Positions 8,535 through 21,059 of a DNA stretch of 64,000 nucleotides are shown one piece after another. The position numbers and the translations under genes were made by a program. The notes beneath the pieces are model-generated. The model worked only from the letters and a program-made list of their open reading frames with translations, did not search any database and was not told the origin of the DNA. Source of the stretch: Actinophytocola sp963727495 (GTDB lineage Bacteria; Actinomycetota; Actinomycetes; Mycobacteriales; Pseudonocardiaceae); contig CAVSGQ010000014.1 of the NCBI GenBank assembly GCA_963727495.1, forward strand, positions 1 to 64,000, given 5' to 3'. Positions within the stretch are counted from its first letter, which is position 1; each line of letters opens with the position of its first letter.

Positions 8535-9644
8535 GTGACCGAAGTGCTGCCCAACTCAGTAGACGACGACGGCGCCGACCGCGAAGCTGTCGAACAGGAG
8601 CGCGCCAAGCTGCGGGAGTTTGTCGCACGGCTGAGCGCGGACGACATCAAGTCGGGTGGCTGGTTCACGAAACTCTGCGCCCAGGCACTACGGTCGTACG
8701 CCGAGAAAGCCACCTGGGAGTACTTCCAGCACAAGTACCAGGGCGTGCCCGCTGACGGTATCGTCGGGCAGCAGATCAAGCTGGCGGCAAGGTACGCCAT
8801 GATCGAAGGCGGGATCTCCGCCAGCGTCTACACCGGGACGATCGCCGCGACCATCGGGTCGATGGGTGGCGCCAGCCCCGCCACCGTTCCGGCCGGCGTC
8901 GTCACCTTTATGGTCGACCTGACGTACATCACCCAGCTTCAGATGCGCCTGGCCCACGACATCGCGGTGATCTACAGGATTCCCCTGGACGTGAACGACC
9001 CCGAAGACATGATGAAACTCGTCAGGGTGGCATTCGGCATCAAGGCCGGAGGAGTCGCCCGCGGGAGCATGAGGTTCGTACCCGGCCTCGTCCGGCAAGT
9101 CCTCAAGAAGTACTACTCCGGTCCGGTCCTTGCCGCCGCGAAGAGCCTTCCATTCGTCGGGAAACACCTCCTGCAACGGAATATCATCAAGTTCGGCATC
9201 CCCGGCGTCGGGATCCCCTTGACTATCCTTCGTGAACCGCTACACGACCGCGGCCGCAGGACGCCATGCCAAATCCGTTTTTCGTGGCGAAGCAGAAGTG
9301 ATCGAACTCGCCGACAGGCTGATCCGACGCACGCAGCACCCGCGGCTGATGCTGTGGGTCGCGTGGCTCGTCATCAACGCGGACGGCAAGATCACTGACG
9401 TCGAGAGCCTGTTGTTCCAGCAACTGACGCGGCTTGCCCGGGAACGGCATCAGGTCGACGACGAGGGACTCGCCAACGTCGTCAACATCGACCCGGACGA
9501 GGTATGGCACCGCATCGACGCCGAGCCGGGGATCTCAGTGACGTTGTCGACGCCGCCGAACGGGTCGCCACCGTCGACGGAGATCTCAACGCGCACGAGA
9601 AGGCAGTCATCGCCGAGCTACGGGATCGCTGCCAGCGACAGTAG
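8535..9644 (+). pseudogene. EcsC-like protein with TerB-like C-terminus, two compensating frameshifts
   Basis: Translation starts at GTG 8535 (GGGAGGGA about 8 bp upstream). The first 230 residues resemble EcsC-family membrane-associated proteins (GGISASVYTGTIAATIGSMG, VTFMVDLTYITQLQMRLAHD). Around 9215-9232 the frame shifts by one and continues as VNRYTTAAAGRHAKSVFRGE and LVINADGKITDVESLLFQQL. It shifts back at the GGGG run near 9528, giving DLSDVVDAAERVATVDGDLN and a TAG stop at 9642. The AD-GKI and VDGDLN blocks resemble TerB-like acidic helices. Correcting both shifts gives about 369 aa. Either the gene is decaying or the assembly carries indels. It lies 168 bp after the AIPR gene and may have been its fourth partner. 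Confidence 0.7.
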
Positions 9645-9849
9645 TGGAACGGGCGTGCGATCTCGGCGATGGAGTCTGTGTACCCCGCCGGGTCAGGCCC
9701 AGGTACGACGCCACCACGTCGAGGACGCCTCAGATCCAAGCTTTGGCCTGTGGTACAGGAGAGGGCGCGGAACCGGTCCGGGGTCGCGCAACGAACGTCG
9801 CTGGGTAAGACTGTGATCATAGGCGATGGGGCTCGCCTCTAACCGCGAA

Positions 9850-10824
9850 TCTCTCCGCTCATGGCCTCTACCGCACCACCTTGGTGTTCCCAGCACGCTG
9901 GGCAGGCCGGTAGAGGAGGTCCGACTGGGCGAGGCTTCGGCAATCACCTGCTGTCTCCGCGCGCTCACCCTCGCCGGGCTCCCGCTGACCGCCGGGTTCG
10001 TGTCCGAATGGTTCCTGCTGGAGGCGCTCATGCAGCAGTTCCGGCTCGGCCCGCTCGGCTACACCCCTGCCGCTGGCGGTCACCGGTGCGCTGGTCGCGC
10101 TGACGATCGGCTGCGCCGCGGCCACGTTCGTGCGCATCGTCGGCCTCGCCCCGCGCGGCCCCCACGACGAGCGGCCGACCCGCGACACCGCGCTGCCGGG
10201 CAGGATCGCGGTCGTCGTCATGGGCGTCGGCTGCCTCGCCGTCGCCGCCCTCGCGCCGCTGGAGCTGCGGCTGCTCGCGCCGGGCTCGATCCCCTGGTGT
10301 CCCGCACGGTCACCGCCGCGGCACGCAAGGAACCCTGGGTGCTGCAGCCAGTGTTCGACGACTTCTCGATCCTGGCGCCCTCCTGGCTCGTCGTCATGCT
10401 CCCGGCCCTGCTGGCCGCGCGGCCACGCTCCTGTGCTTCGTGTTCGCCCGCCGCCGGATGTTCGCCGTCCGGCGGGTACCGGTGTGGCGTTCAGCGACCG
10501 GCGGAAAGAGTCAGTACACGCCGTTCGCGTTCACGAACCCCACCCGGAAGGTCCTCGACCCGCGCCGAACTGCGCATCGTCGAACGCCGGACCGGCGGCC
10601 GCGACGACGACTCCCGCCGTGCCGCCCGCCTGCGGCGCCCACCTCGGCTACATCTCCGACGTCGTCGAGGCCGTCGAACGCTTCTCTACCGGCCGCTCCT
10701 GCGACCGCTGTGCACCGTGCTCCGCGCCGCGAAGCGGCTGCAGAACGGCCGGCTCGACGCCTACGTCGACTACATGCTGATTGCATTCCTCGCCATGCTC
10801 GCCGTCGTGCTCGTCCTGACCTGA
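9850..10824 (+). pseudogene. Decayed HyfB/NuoL-like proton-conducting transporter subunit, C-terminal half
   Basis: Pieces of one protein are spread over three frames: LTLAGLPLTAGFVSEWFLLE (about 9967-10026), then RIAVVVMGVGCLAVAALAPL, then KEPWVLQPVFDDFSILAPSW, then QYTPFAFTNPTRKVL, then LLYRPLLRPLCTVL and AYVDYMLIAFLAML, ending at TGA 10822-10824. This order matches the C-terminal half of hydrogenase-4 component B-like proton-translocating subunits. At least four frameshifts are needed to read it, and the N-terminal transmembrane half is absent. I infer a dead remnant of a membrane redox or proton-pump cluster. Confidence 0.72.
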
Positions 10825-10848
10825 CAGCACGAGAACACGGAGGAAACC

Positions 10849-11078
10849 ATGCATTGCTACGACTGCTCGAACAACGGACACACCACCCTCGCCGTAGCCG
10901 TTTGCGCCTCGTGCGGAGCGGCGGTCTGCCGCACCTGCGCCAGGATCGGCAACCGGACCACCCGGCAGTTCACCGTTTCGCCTCGGCCGAACTCACCCTC
11001 ACCGAGACCCGCACGATCGCCTGCCCGCCCTGCGCCGCGCGCACCACGCCGGCCGATCACGTGCTCGAGGCGCTATAG
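10849..11078 (+). pseudogene. DUF2180-like small zinc-ribbon protein, frameshifted
   Basis: The start MHCYDCSNNGHTTLAVAVCA and SCGAAVCRTC shows the CxxC pairs of DUF2180 family proteins, small actinobacterial zinc ribbons. After residue 43 the expected C-terminus (RFASAELTLTETRTIACPPC) continues in another frame and ends at TAG 11076-11078, so one indel near 10975 breaks it. An AGGA motif lies about 7 bp before ATG 10849. It follows the HyfB-like remnant by 24 bp, and both are broken, which suggests they decayed together. Confidence 0.68.
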
Positions 11079-11200
11079 GACACAGACAGCACGGCGGTGA
11101 CGTCGGCCAGGGCGGTGACGAGGTCGTTGACCGAACCGACGCCGCGCACGGTGAGCCAGACCGTGACGACCCTCGCACGGTCGCGCGGCGGCGCTGGTCG
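11057..11200 (-). pseudogene. Possible MgtC/SapB-type C-terminal tail remnant
   Basis: One minus-strand frame reads RVVTVWLTVRGVGSVNDLVT and ALADVTAVLSV before its stop. This resembles the ACT-like C-terminal domain of MgtC/SapB family membrane proteins. An adjacent frame upstream (LSWRLSFADQRRRATVR) could be its preceding part after a frameshift. No start or transmembrane segments are present. The assignment rests on a short pattern and is tentative. Confidence 0.3.
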
Positions 11201-11268
11201 GCGAACGACAGGCGCCACGACAGGCTCGCCATCACGGCCGGGACGTGCGAGGCGAGACGCACGGCCCG

Positions 11269-12222
11269 CTACGTGGCTGGGCTGGGGAGCGCGAGACCGC
11301 GGGCGCCCGGCGCCGAGTAGACGGCCTCGACCCCGGATCGGGCCAGCAGGTCCAGGCCCAGCCGGGCGCGGCGGACGCGCTCGCGGGAGAGCTGGACCGT
11401 GAGGTCGTCGAGGTGCGTGCCGGACGGGTACACGTCGGGCGCGTTGCGGAGGCCGAACTTCACATACACCGGCGAGGCGATCTCCACCAGGCGCGGGATC
11501 TCGTGGTGCCGCACGAAACCGCCGACGTTGTCCGGGGCCTCCACGTACACGTCGAGCGGTACGGGCACGGCCGCGCGAACCCCGGCGATCTGGGCCAGCG
11601 ACAGGTCCGTGGGCAGGTTGAGCGTGTCCGCGCCGAGGCCGACCAGCACGCCGGCCGCGGCCGGGTTCGCGGCGGGCAGCATCACCGACACCTTCACCTG
11701 CAGGTCGGCGGGCAGCGCACCCTGCTCGCGCAGCCGGCCGACCACCGACAGCAGGCCGAGGTCGGACACCAGCACGCTGCGCACCCCGAGGTCGGCCGCC
11801 CGGCGGACCTCGTCGACCGCCGCGGCGAGTTGGTCGGAGCCCCACGCACACGCCCCGAGGACCCCACCAGCCGGCGCGCGCGCCATGGCCGAGATGCCCC
11901 ACGCGGCGCACGGCCGGGCGAACAGGCTCAGCTCGACACCCGCTCCGGCGGCCAGGCGCACCATGTCGCCGATCTCGGCGTCGGTCAGCAACCCCACGCC
12001 GGTGCCCTGCGAGACCCGGGTGACCGGCACGCCGAGCCGCTCCGACTCGGCCAGCACGGCCTCGAGGCATCGCGGCCCCTCGACGCTGGGGATCTCGACC
12101 CGGAACCGCGCGCCGTCGGGGAACCTGCCCGGCGACGGCGGTGGCGCCACGAGGTCGGTCGCCGGCAGTCCCAGCGTGGTCAACAGGCCCGCGCCGTTCG
12201 CGGGGACAGGTCGTTCGGTCAC
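11269..12222 (-). CDS. U32 family peptidase-like protein
   Basis: A 317-aa TIM-barrel-like protein of the U32 peptidase/UbiU-UbiV superfamily. Family features include FRVEIPSVEGPRCLEAVLAE, VELSLFARPCAAWGISAMAR, VRSVLVSDLGLLSVVGRLRE and an ADTLNLPTDLSL strand. Several relatives bind an Fe-S cluster or act in ubiquinone or RNA hydroxylation. Here only Cys in ARPCA and LGAC are obvious, so the catalytic role is unclear. The start GTG 12222 is chosen because GGGGAG lies about 6 bp upstream; the frame extends to 12270 through the operator. It diverges from the IclR regulator gene with a TATCGAA-N5-TTCGATA operator between them, so it is probably a direct IclR target. Confidence 0.8.
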   Translation of the reverse strand: MTERPVPANGAGLLTTLGLPATDLVAPPPSPGRFPDGARFRVEIPSVEGPRCLEAVLAESERLGVPVTRVSQGTGVGLLTDAEIGDMVRLAAGAGVELSLFARPCAAWGISAMARAPAGGVLGACAWGSDQLAAAVDEVRRAADLGVRSVLVSDLGLLSVVGRLREQGALPADLQVKVSVMLPAANPAAAGVLVGLGADTLNLPTDLSLAQIAGVRAAVPVPLDVYVEAPDNVGGFVRHHEIPRLVEIASPVYVKFGLRNAPDVYPSGTHLDDLTVQLSRERVRRARLGLDLLARSGVEAVYSAPGARGLALPSPAT

Positions 12223-12242
12223 TGCGCTCCCCTGGGTCGAGG

Positions 12243-12261
12243 TATCGAATATAGTTCGATA
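12243..12261. promoter_or_regulatory. IclR-type operator between U32 gene and regulator gene
   Basis: A perfect inverted repeat, TATCGAA (12243-12249), 5-nt spacer, TTCGATA (12255-12261), sits between the two divergent starts. A site with the same spacing and core TCGAA-N5-TTCGA lies before the aldose epimerase gene. Control of both directions by the adjacent IclR protein is inferred. Confidence 0.7.
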
Positions 12262-12299
12262 TCTCGACACTAGCCATCCCGATTCGACGAGGTGCCACA

Positions 12300-13061
12300 G
12301 TGGGCCGTACCGTCCCGGCGGTCAGCCGCGCCCTGGACGTGCTCGAACTCTTCCTCGCGACGGCAGAGCTGTCCGCGCCGGAGATCACCGAGCGGCTGGG
12401 GCTGCCCCGCACGACCGTGCACGAGCTGGTCACGACGCTGGCCGAGCGCGGCTACCTGGCCACGGTGGCGGCCCAGCCCGTCCGCTACCGCCTGGGGTTG
12501 CCGCTGTTCCTGCTGGGCAGCAGCTTCGCCGAGCGGCTCGACCTCGCCGGGGAGGCGCAGCAGGTGGCGGCCCGCACGGCGGCCGACTGCGACGAGACCG
12601 TCCACGTGGCCGTGCTCGAGGGCACCGATGTCGTCTACATCGCCAAGGTGGACAGCACCCACCCGGTCCGGATGGTGTCCGCCGTGGGGCGGCGGCTGCC
12701 GGCGCACTGCACGGCCGTGGGCAAGATGCTGCTGTCCGGCCTGACGCCGGAAGCCCTGGACGCGCGCTACCCGCGGGACCGCAGGCTGGCGGCGATGACC
12801 CCGCGCAGCCTCACCTCTCCGGCCAAGCTGCGCGCGCAGCTGGCCGGGATCCGCGACGAGCGTGTCGCCTACGACGACTGCGAGTCCAACGACGCCGTGC
12901 ACTGCGTGGCCGCACCGGTGCACGACCGCTCGGGCGCGATGGTGGCGGCGATGAGCATCTCGGTGCCCACCATCCGCTGGGACGAGCCGCACCGTGCCGA
13001 GTGGACGGAGCTGATCCGCTCGGGCGCCGACGCGCTGTCCCGCCGCCTCGGCCACGTCTGA
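12300..13061 (+). CDS. IclR family transcriptional regulator
   Basis: A 253-aa regulator with an N-terminal winged helix (AVSRALDVLELFLATAELSA, ITERLGLPRTTVHELVTTLA) and a C-terminal GAF-like IclR effector domain (DETVHVAVLEGTDVVYIAKV, then GRRLPAHCTAVGKMLL, then VAAPVHDRSGAMVAAMSIS). The start is GTG 12300 with GAGG 8 bp upstream. The gene is flanked on both sides by matching TCGAA-N5-TTCGA palindromes. The likely regulon is itself, the divergent U32 gene and the downstream secreted aldose 1-epimerase. The effector is unknown; a sugar is a reasonable guess from the epimerase. Confidence 0.92.
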   Translation: MGRTVPAVSRALDVLELFLATAELSAPEITERLGLPRTTVHELVTTLAERGYLATVAAQPVRYRLGLPLFLLGSSFAERLDLAGEAQQVAARTAADCDETVHVAVLEGTDVVYIAKVDSTHPVRMVSAVGRRLPAHCTAVGKMLLSGLTPEALDARYPRDRRLAAMTPRSLTSPAKLRAQLAGIRDERVAYDDCESNDAVHCVAAPVHDRSGAMVAAMSISVPTIRWDEPHRAEWTELIRSGADALSRRLGHV

Positions 13062-13117
13062 AGCCGTCCCCGAAGGCGTTGATTGGATCTCCGCACCCCA
13101 GTATCGTTTGGTCGGAA

Positions 13118-13144
13118 ATTTCGAATGATGTTCGAAATATCGAA
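13118..13144. promoter_or_regulatory. Second IclR-type operator, before aldose epimerase
   Basis: ATTTCGAA (13118-13125), 5-nt spacer, TTCGAAAT (13131-13138) is a perfect inverted repeat, followed at once by an extra half-site TATCGAA (13138-13144). Core and spacing match the site at 12243-12261. It lies 23-49 bp before the epimerase start, where it would overlap the promoter. Confidence 0.68.
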
Positions 13145-13166
13145 CAACTGGGATGGGGGCTCTTCG

Positions 13167-14348
13167 ATGAAGCGGATCACCCAGACCGCCGCCAGACTCG
13201 GCGCGATCGCTCTTCTCGTCCTCGGCACCGTCGCGGCCACCCCGGCCGTCACGCAGGCAAGCCACGGAACACACCACTCACCCAGGATCGAGAAGGACGT
13301 CTTCGGCACCACGCCCGAGGGATCACGGATCGACCGCTACACGCTGACCAACGGCCGCGGCATGCGGGTGCGGATCATCACCTACGGCGGGATCATCCAG
13401 TCCATCGAGACGCCCGACCGGCACGGCCGGACCGCGGACGTCGCGCTCGGCTTCAACAACCTCGGCGACTATCTGACGAAGAACTCGCCCTACTTCGGCT
13501 GCATCGTCGGCCGCTACGCCAACCGCATCGCGAAGGGCAGGTTCACCCTCGACGGCGTGACCTACCAGCTCGCCGTCAACAACGGCGAGAACCACCTGCA
13601 CGGCGGCAACGTCGGGTTCGACAAGCGGATCTGGCAGGCCGACGAGATCCGCGAGCCCGGCGCCGTCGGCCTCCGGATGACCTACGTCAGCCCGGCCGGC
13701 GAGGAGAACTACCCCGGCACGCTCACGGTCACGGTCACCTACCGGCTCACCGTCCACAACGAGATCCGCATCGACTACCACGCGACGACCGACGCGCCGA
13801 CGATCGTCAACCTCACCAACCACACGTACCTCAACCTGGCCGGCGAGGGCACCGGAAGCATCTACGACCACCGACTCACGCTCAACGCGAGCCGGTACAC
13901 GCCGGTGGACTCGACGCTGATCCCGACCGGCTCGCTGGACCCCGTCGCCGGTACCCCCATGGACTTCCGCCACCCCACCGCGATCGGCGCCCGCATCCGC
14001 GACAACTTCCAGCAGCTGTTGTTCGGCCAGGGCTACGACCACAACTTCGTGCTCGACCGGCGCGACGACACCTCGCTCGTGACGGCCGCACGGGTGAGCG
14101 AACCGACCAGCGGGCGGACCGTCACGATCCGGACCACCCAGCCCGGCATCCAGTTCTACTCGGGCAACTTCCTCGACGGCACGCTCGTCGGCACCGGCGG
14201 CCACATCTACCGGCAGGGCGACGGGTTCGCGCTGGAAACCCAGCACTTCCCCGACTCGCCGAACCAGCCGTCGTTCCCCTCGACCGTGCTCCGCCCGGGC
14301 CAGGTCTACCAGTCGGCCACGGTCTACCAGTTCGGCACGACCCACTGA
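13167..14348 (+). CDS. Secreted aldose 1-epimerase (galactose mutarotase)
   Basis: A 393-aa exported aldose mutarotase that interconverts alpha and beta anomers of free sugars. The N-terminus MKRITQTAARLGAIALLVLG followed by an Ala-rich stretch to TQAS is a Sec-type signal peptide. Family blocks are GCIVGRYANRIAKGRF, NNGENHLHGGNVGFDKRIW, IVNLTNHTYLNLAG (catalytic-region His) and GQGYDHNFVLDR. ATG 13167 is selected because it begins the signal peptide; the open frame extends to 13083 through the operator. An extracellular location is inferred. Its promoter carries an IclR operator, and a strong hairpin terminator follows 20 bp after the stop. Confidence 0.93.
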   Translation: MKRITQTAARLGAIALLVLGTVAATPAVTQASHGTHHSPRIEKDVFGTTPEGSRIDRYTLTNGRGMRVRIITYGGIIQSIETPDRHGRTADVALGFNNLGDYLTKNSPYFGCIVGRYANRIAKGRFTLDGVTYQLAVNNGENHLHGGNVGFDKRIWQADEIREPGAVGLRMTYVSPAGEENYPGTLTVTVTYRLTVHNEIRIDYHATTDAPTIVNLTNHTYLNLAGEGTGSIYDHRLTLNASRYTPVDSTLIPTGSLDPVAGTPMDFRHPTAIGARIRDNFQQLLFGQGYDHNFVLDRRDDTSLVTAARVSEPTSGRTVTIRTTQPGIQFYSGNFLDGTLVGTGGHIYRQGDGFALETQHFPDSPNQPSFPSTVLRPGQVYQSATVYQFGTTH

Positions 14349-14367
14349 CCGGTCACACCGCAGGGGC

Positions 14368-14406
14368 GACCGGGGTGCGGGCCCGATACGGGTCCGCACC
14401 CCGGTC
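14368..14406. terminator. Strong bidirectional hairpin terminator
   Basis: Two 17-nt arms (14368-14384 and 14390-14406) pair fully except for one G-U, around a 5-nt GATAC loop. The stem is very GC-rich. It sits between the plus-strand epimerase and the minus-strand helicase/nuclease gene, so it can end transcription from both sides. Confidence 0.75.
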
Positions 14407-14592
14407 GACCGTGCTCGCGCCGGTCAGTGGGTCGTGGCGCTGCCCGCCCGTTTGAGCTGAACCTCTTCGGGCCGCGCCGGCGCCCCCGCCACAATGGCCG
14501 ACGCCGGACACCACCTCCGCACGGACCTGTTCACGCCCACCCGGCGTTCGGCACGACCGCAGCCATCCCTCGGCAGCCAACCGGCCGGAGCG

Positions 14593-15743
14593 TCATCGCT
14601 GCGTCAAGCGGCGTGCCTGCCTCAACTGGTTGAGTACGTTCGCGGTCAGCCGCTTCAGGCCAAGGAGGCCGAGGGTGGCCCGGTAGAGGGTTGGCTCGTC
14701 GTTCCAGCCGGTGACCTCGGCGGCCTCGACGATGAGCGCGGCCAGTTCGGCGGGCGGCAACTGCTCGAATGCTCGTGGTCCGAGCTGCCGAACCTGTACG
14801 ACCGGCTGGTCCGGAAGCCGGTAGGTGCGGGCCCGGACGCTCCGCGTGCCAAGCGGGTTGTCCACGACGAGGACGCCACGTCGCACGGCGGACATGACTG
14901 CCCTGTCGAGGGCATTGGCGATTGCCCTCCCGACCCGCCGACCACCGGACGCCCGCACGTACGCGCTGAGCAACCGGTCCCCCACGACCGGTCCCTCCAC
15001 GGCCACGATCTTGCACAGGCCTTCCAGCAGCTCGCGCGTCGATGCCTCGAGCGCAGCCGGCACGATGCCGCTGAACTCCTTGTAGGGAGCCAAGGTGGAA
15101 TCGTCGTCGACGACCTCGGGTTCGGCGAGGTACGTGGGAACGTCGTCCATTTCCAACTCGGCCCCGGCGATGTCCTCCTCCACGGCGACGAGAGGTTCGG
15201 CCCGCTCGCCCACCTCTGGCACGTCCACATCGGACTCATGGATCTCGGACTCGAGCGGCGCGACCTCCGCGGCGGCGGCCTCGAGTGGTTCGTCGGCCTC
15301 CCAGCCGGACGGGTGGATGTCGAGTTCCTCCAGGGTCCTCCACAACTCGGCCAGCACCGCCGGCCGGTCGACATAGAAGGCCGACTCGCGGATGCGAAAG
15401 ATCCTCCAGTCACAGCGCTCGAGATCGCGCTGGCGAGCGAGATCCCGCTCGTAGGCATCCGGCCCGTGCCAGGTGTCACCGTCACATTCGATGGCCAGCC
15501 GTGACTTCGCCCCGACGACGACCAGGTCCAGTCGGTACCCCTCGGACGGAAACTGCGGGACGACCGAGTAGCCGCGGTCCACCAGCCTATTGAAAACACG
15601 CTGCTCGAACAAGGAATCAAACGGATCGACGCGACGGTCCTCAGGCACGACCTCGGTCACCACGCCGTTCTCATCGGAGCTTCTCCGGTTGACCACGCCG
15701 TAGCAGTAGTCCAGGAGAGCGAACCGCATGTCGTCCGAACGGC

Positions 15744-15750
<7 letters not shown>
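14593..15750 (-). CDS. C-terminal part of the helicase gene: Vsr-like nuclease plus DUF3320
   Basis: This 385-aa frame is the separated 3' part of the upstream SF1 helicase gene. Its first residues (DDMRFALLDYCYGVVN) are the usual end of the helicase domain. A DUF559/Vsr-like nuclease follows: FEQRVFNRLVDRGYSVVPQF, LAIECDGDTWHG and RQRDLERCDWRIFRIRES. An acidic linker and a DUF3320-like tail (VAVEGPVVGDRLLSAYVRAS) end it. In known proteins the three parts form one chain. Here single extra bases near 15752 and 15848 put the pieces in different frames. If translated alone, the first usable start would be ATG 15750. It may be non-functional, or the frameshifts may be assembly errors. Confidence 0.75.
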
Positions 15751-19760
<4,010 letters not shown>

Positions 19761-20467
19761 GGGTATTGTTCCGTTCGTTGATCGGTTGACGTACTCGCCT
19801 GTGGGAGGGCCATCGTCGAGGTCACCGGATTGGCGAATCGTGCCGGGTCTCCGACACCAGCAAGGTCAGCAGGTGACCAATCTGAACTGACAATTGGCAC
19901 GGCTGTCCTCCAGAAGTCGTGCGTGACCGTAGCCGGGCGTCGCCAACAACCCACACACTTCATCGCCACCGTGCACGAGACGTAACAACATCCGGACGTT
20001 CGACACCTGGCCGGTCTACTTGAGAATTCGCACTGTGACCGCTGCCACAGGACCCACCCGAACGTGCATTCGGTCCAGCGGGTTTGGGGCCACGTTCGGT
20101 CGATCAGACAAACGGGGAGCAACGATCTCCGCAGCCGCGCACATGGGACAGCCGCCATTATCGTCACCGGGCCAATGTGCGCAACGTGATCGAAATTGAG
20201 CCGTGACCGCATCCACGGACCGTGTCCTGACCACCCGACGATCTACCGGCTGGGTCAGCCGGATCGCGACCTGCGCGACGAAGGGCACCGTGGCAACTGA
20301 CCGGCGTACTGGGGAGGTGGTGATGCCGCCGGAGTCTCGCCCGTCACACCGAGTCGGTCGGCGTCGGCGGGCCGAAGAATCCCGTCGCCCGGGATCCGGT
20401 CGGCGCCGGCGAACTCGGCGATATCGAGGCTTTCGGGTCCTTGCTTTCCGCCTGCGCTCGGCGGCGT
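19761..20467. other. 707-bp stretch without a convincing gene
   Basis: This interval has lower and less regular GC3 than its neighbours. It must contain the promoter of the minus-strand helicase. A minus-strand frame around 20040-20180 reads HWPGDDNGGCPMCAAAE, then RLSDRPNVAPNPLDR. It looks like the relic of a small Cys-containing protein but has no clear start. No RNA gene, repeat or mobile-element end was recognised. Confidence 0.4.
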
Positions 20468-20962
20468 TCACCGCAGACGTTCCGGTGACGGCGGCCGTAG
20501 CCTCGTCGCGGCCGCGCGCAGCACCCCGGGCACCAGCCGGCGGTGAACGACGGACAGCGGCGGCCACACCACACGACCGATGTCCCGGTCGTAGCGCAGG
20601 AAGGTCGCCCACGACACCCCTTCGTCGACCGTCCGCACGACGAGGTTGCCGGTCAGGAACCACGAGGCGGCCTCGAGCCGGATCCAGTTCTCGCCACGCC
20701 CGGTGACCCGCCATCCGCCCACCGTCGACGGCGAACGCTCGTGGCTCAGCCGCAGCCCGAGGACGCCGCGCCAGATGAACCACTCCCCCGCGCTGGGGAC
20801 GTCGCCGAACATCGCCCGTGCCCACCGTTCGGGCGTGGCGTCGACGAGGCCGGGCAGGCTGAACTGGTCGGCGTAGTCGATGCGGGACAGCGAACCGAGC
20901 GCGCGGACGGACTCGGGGACGCGTCGGGTGCCGACGACACTGTGGACCGAACCGACGGTCAT
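20468..20962 (-). CDS. DUF2867 family protein
   Basis: A 164-aa protein matching the DUF2867 pattern: an N-terminal IDYADQFSLPG strand, then WARAMFGDVP, then HLTGNLVV-type strands (ASWFLTGNLVVRTVDEGVSW), and a C-terminal ATFLRYDRDIGRVVW helix followed by VVHRRLVPGVLRAA. Function is unknown; relatives are often fused to or beside short-chain oxidoreductases. ATG 20962 has GGAGG 7 bp upstream. It diverges from a TetR gene, with two 16-bp operators in between, so it is the probable target of that regulator. Confidence 0.75.
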   Translation of the reverse strand: MTVGSVHSVVGTRRVPESVRALGSLSRIDYADQFSLPGLVDATPERWARAMFGDVPSAGEWFIWRGVLGLRLSHERSPSTVGGWRVTGRGENWIRLEAASWFLTGNLVVRTVDEGVSWATFLRYDRDIGRVVWPPLSVVHRRLVPGVLRAAATRLRPPSPERLR

Positions 20963-20982
20963 GGCGCTGCCTCCACCTCATA

Positions 20983-21031
20983 TATACGGTAGCGTATACA
21001 TGAGGATAGCCCTTCTGTACGGTGCCGTACA
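20983..21031. promoter_or_regulatory. Paired TetR operators in the DUF2867/TetR divergent promoter
   Basis: Two 16-bp palindromes lie 33 bp apart centre to centre, on nearly the same helix face. They are TATACG-GTAG-CGTATA (20983-20998) and TGTACG-GTGC-CGTACA (21016-21031). The shared core TACGGT-x2-CGTA fits binding of the adjacent TetR protein, probably two dimers. Confidence 0.72.
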
Positions 21032-21059
21032 TACCGGCGGGAGTGAGGTGGGGAACATC

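Noticed and set aside
11399..14455. 1018-aa plus-strand frame across the IclR and epimerase genes
   Set aside because: It overlaps real genes in other frames and contains no recognisable domain.
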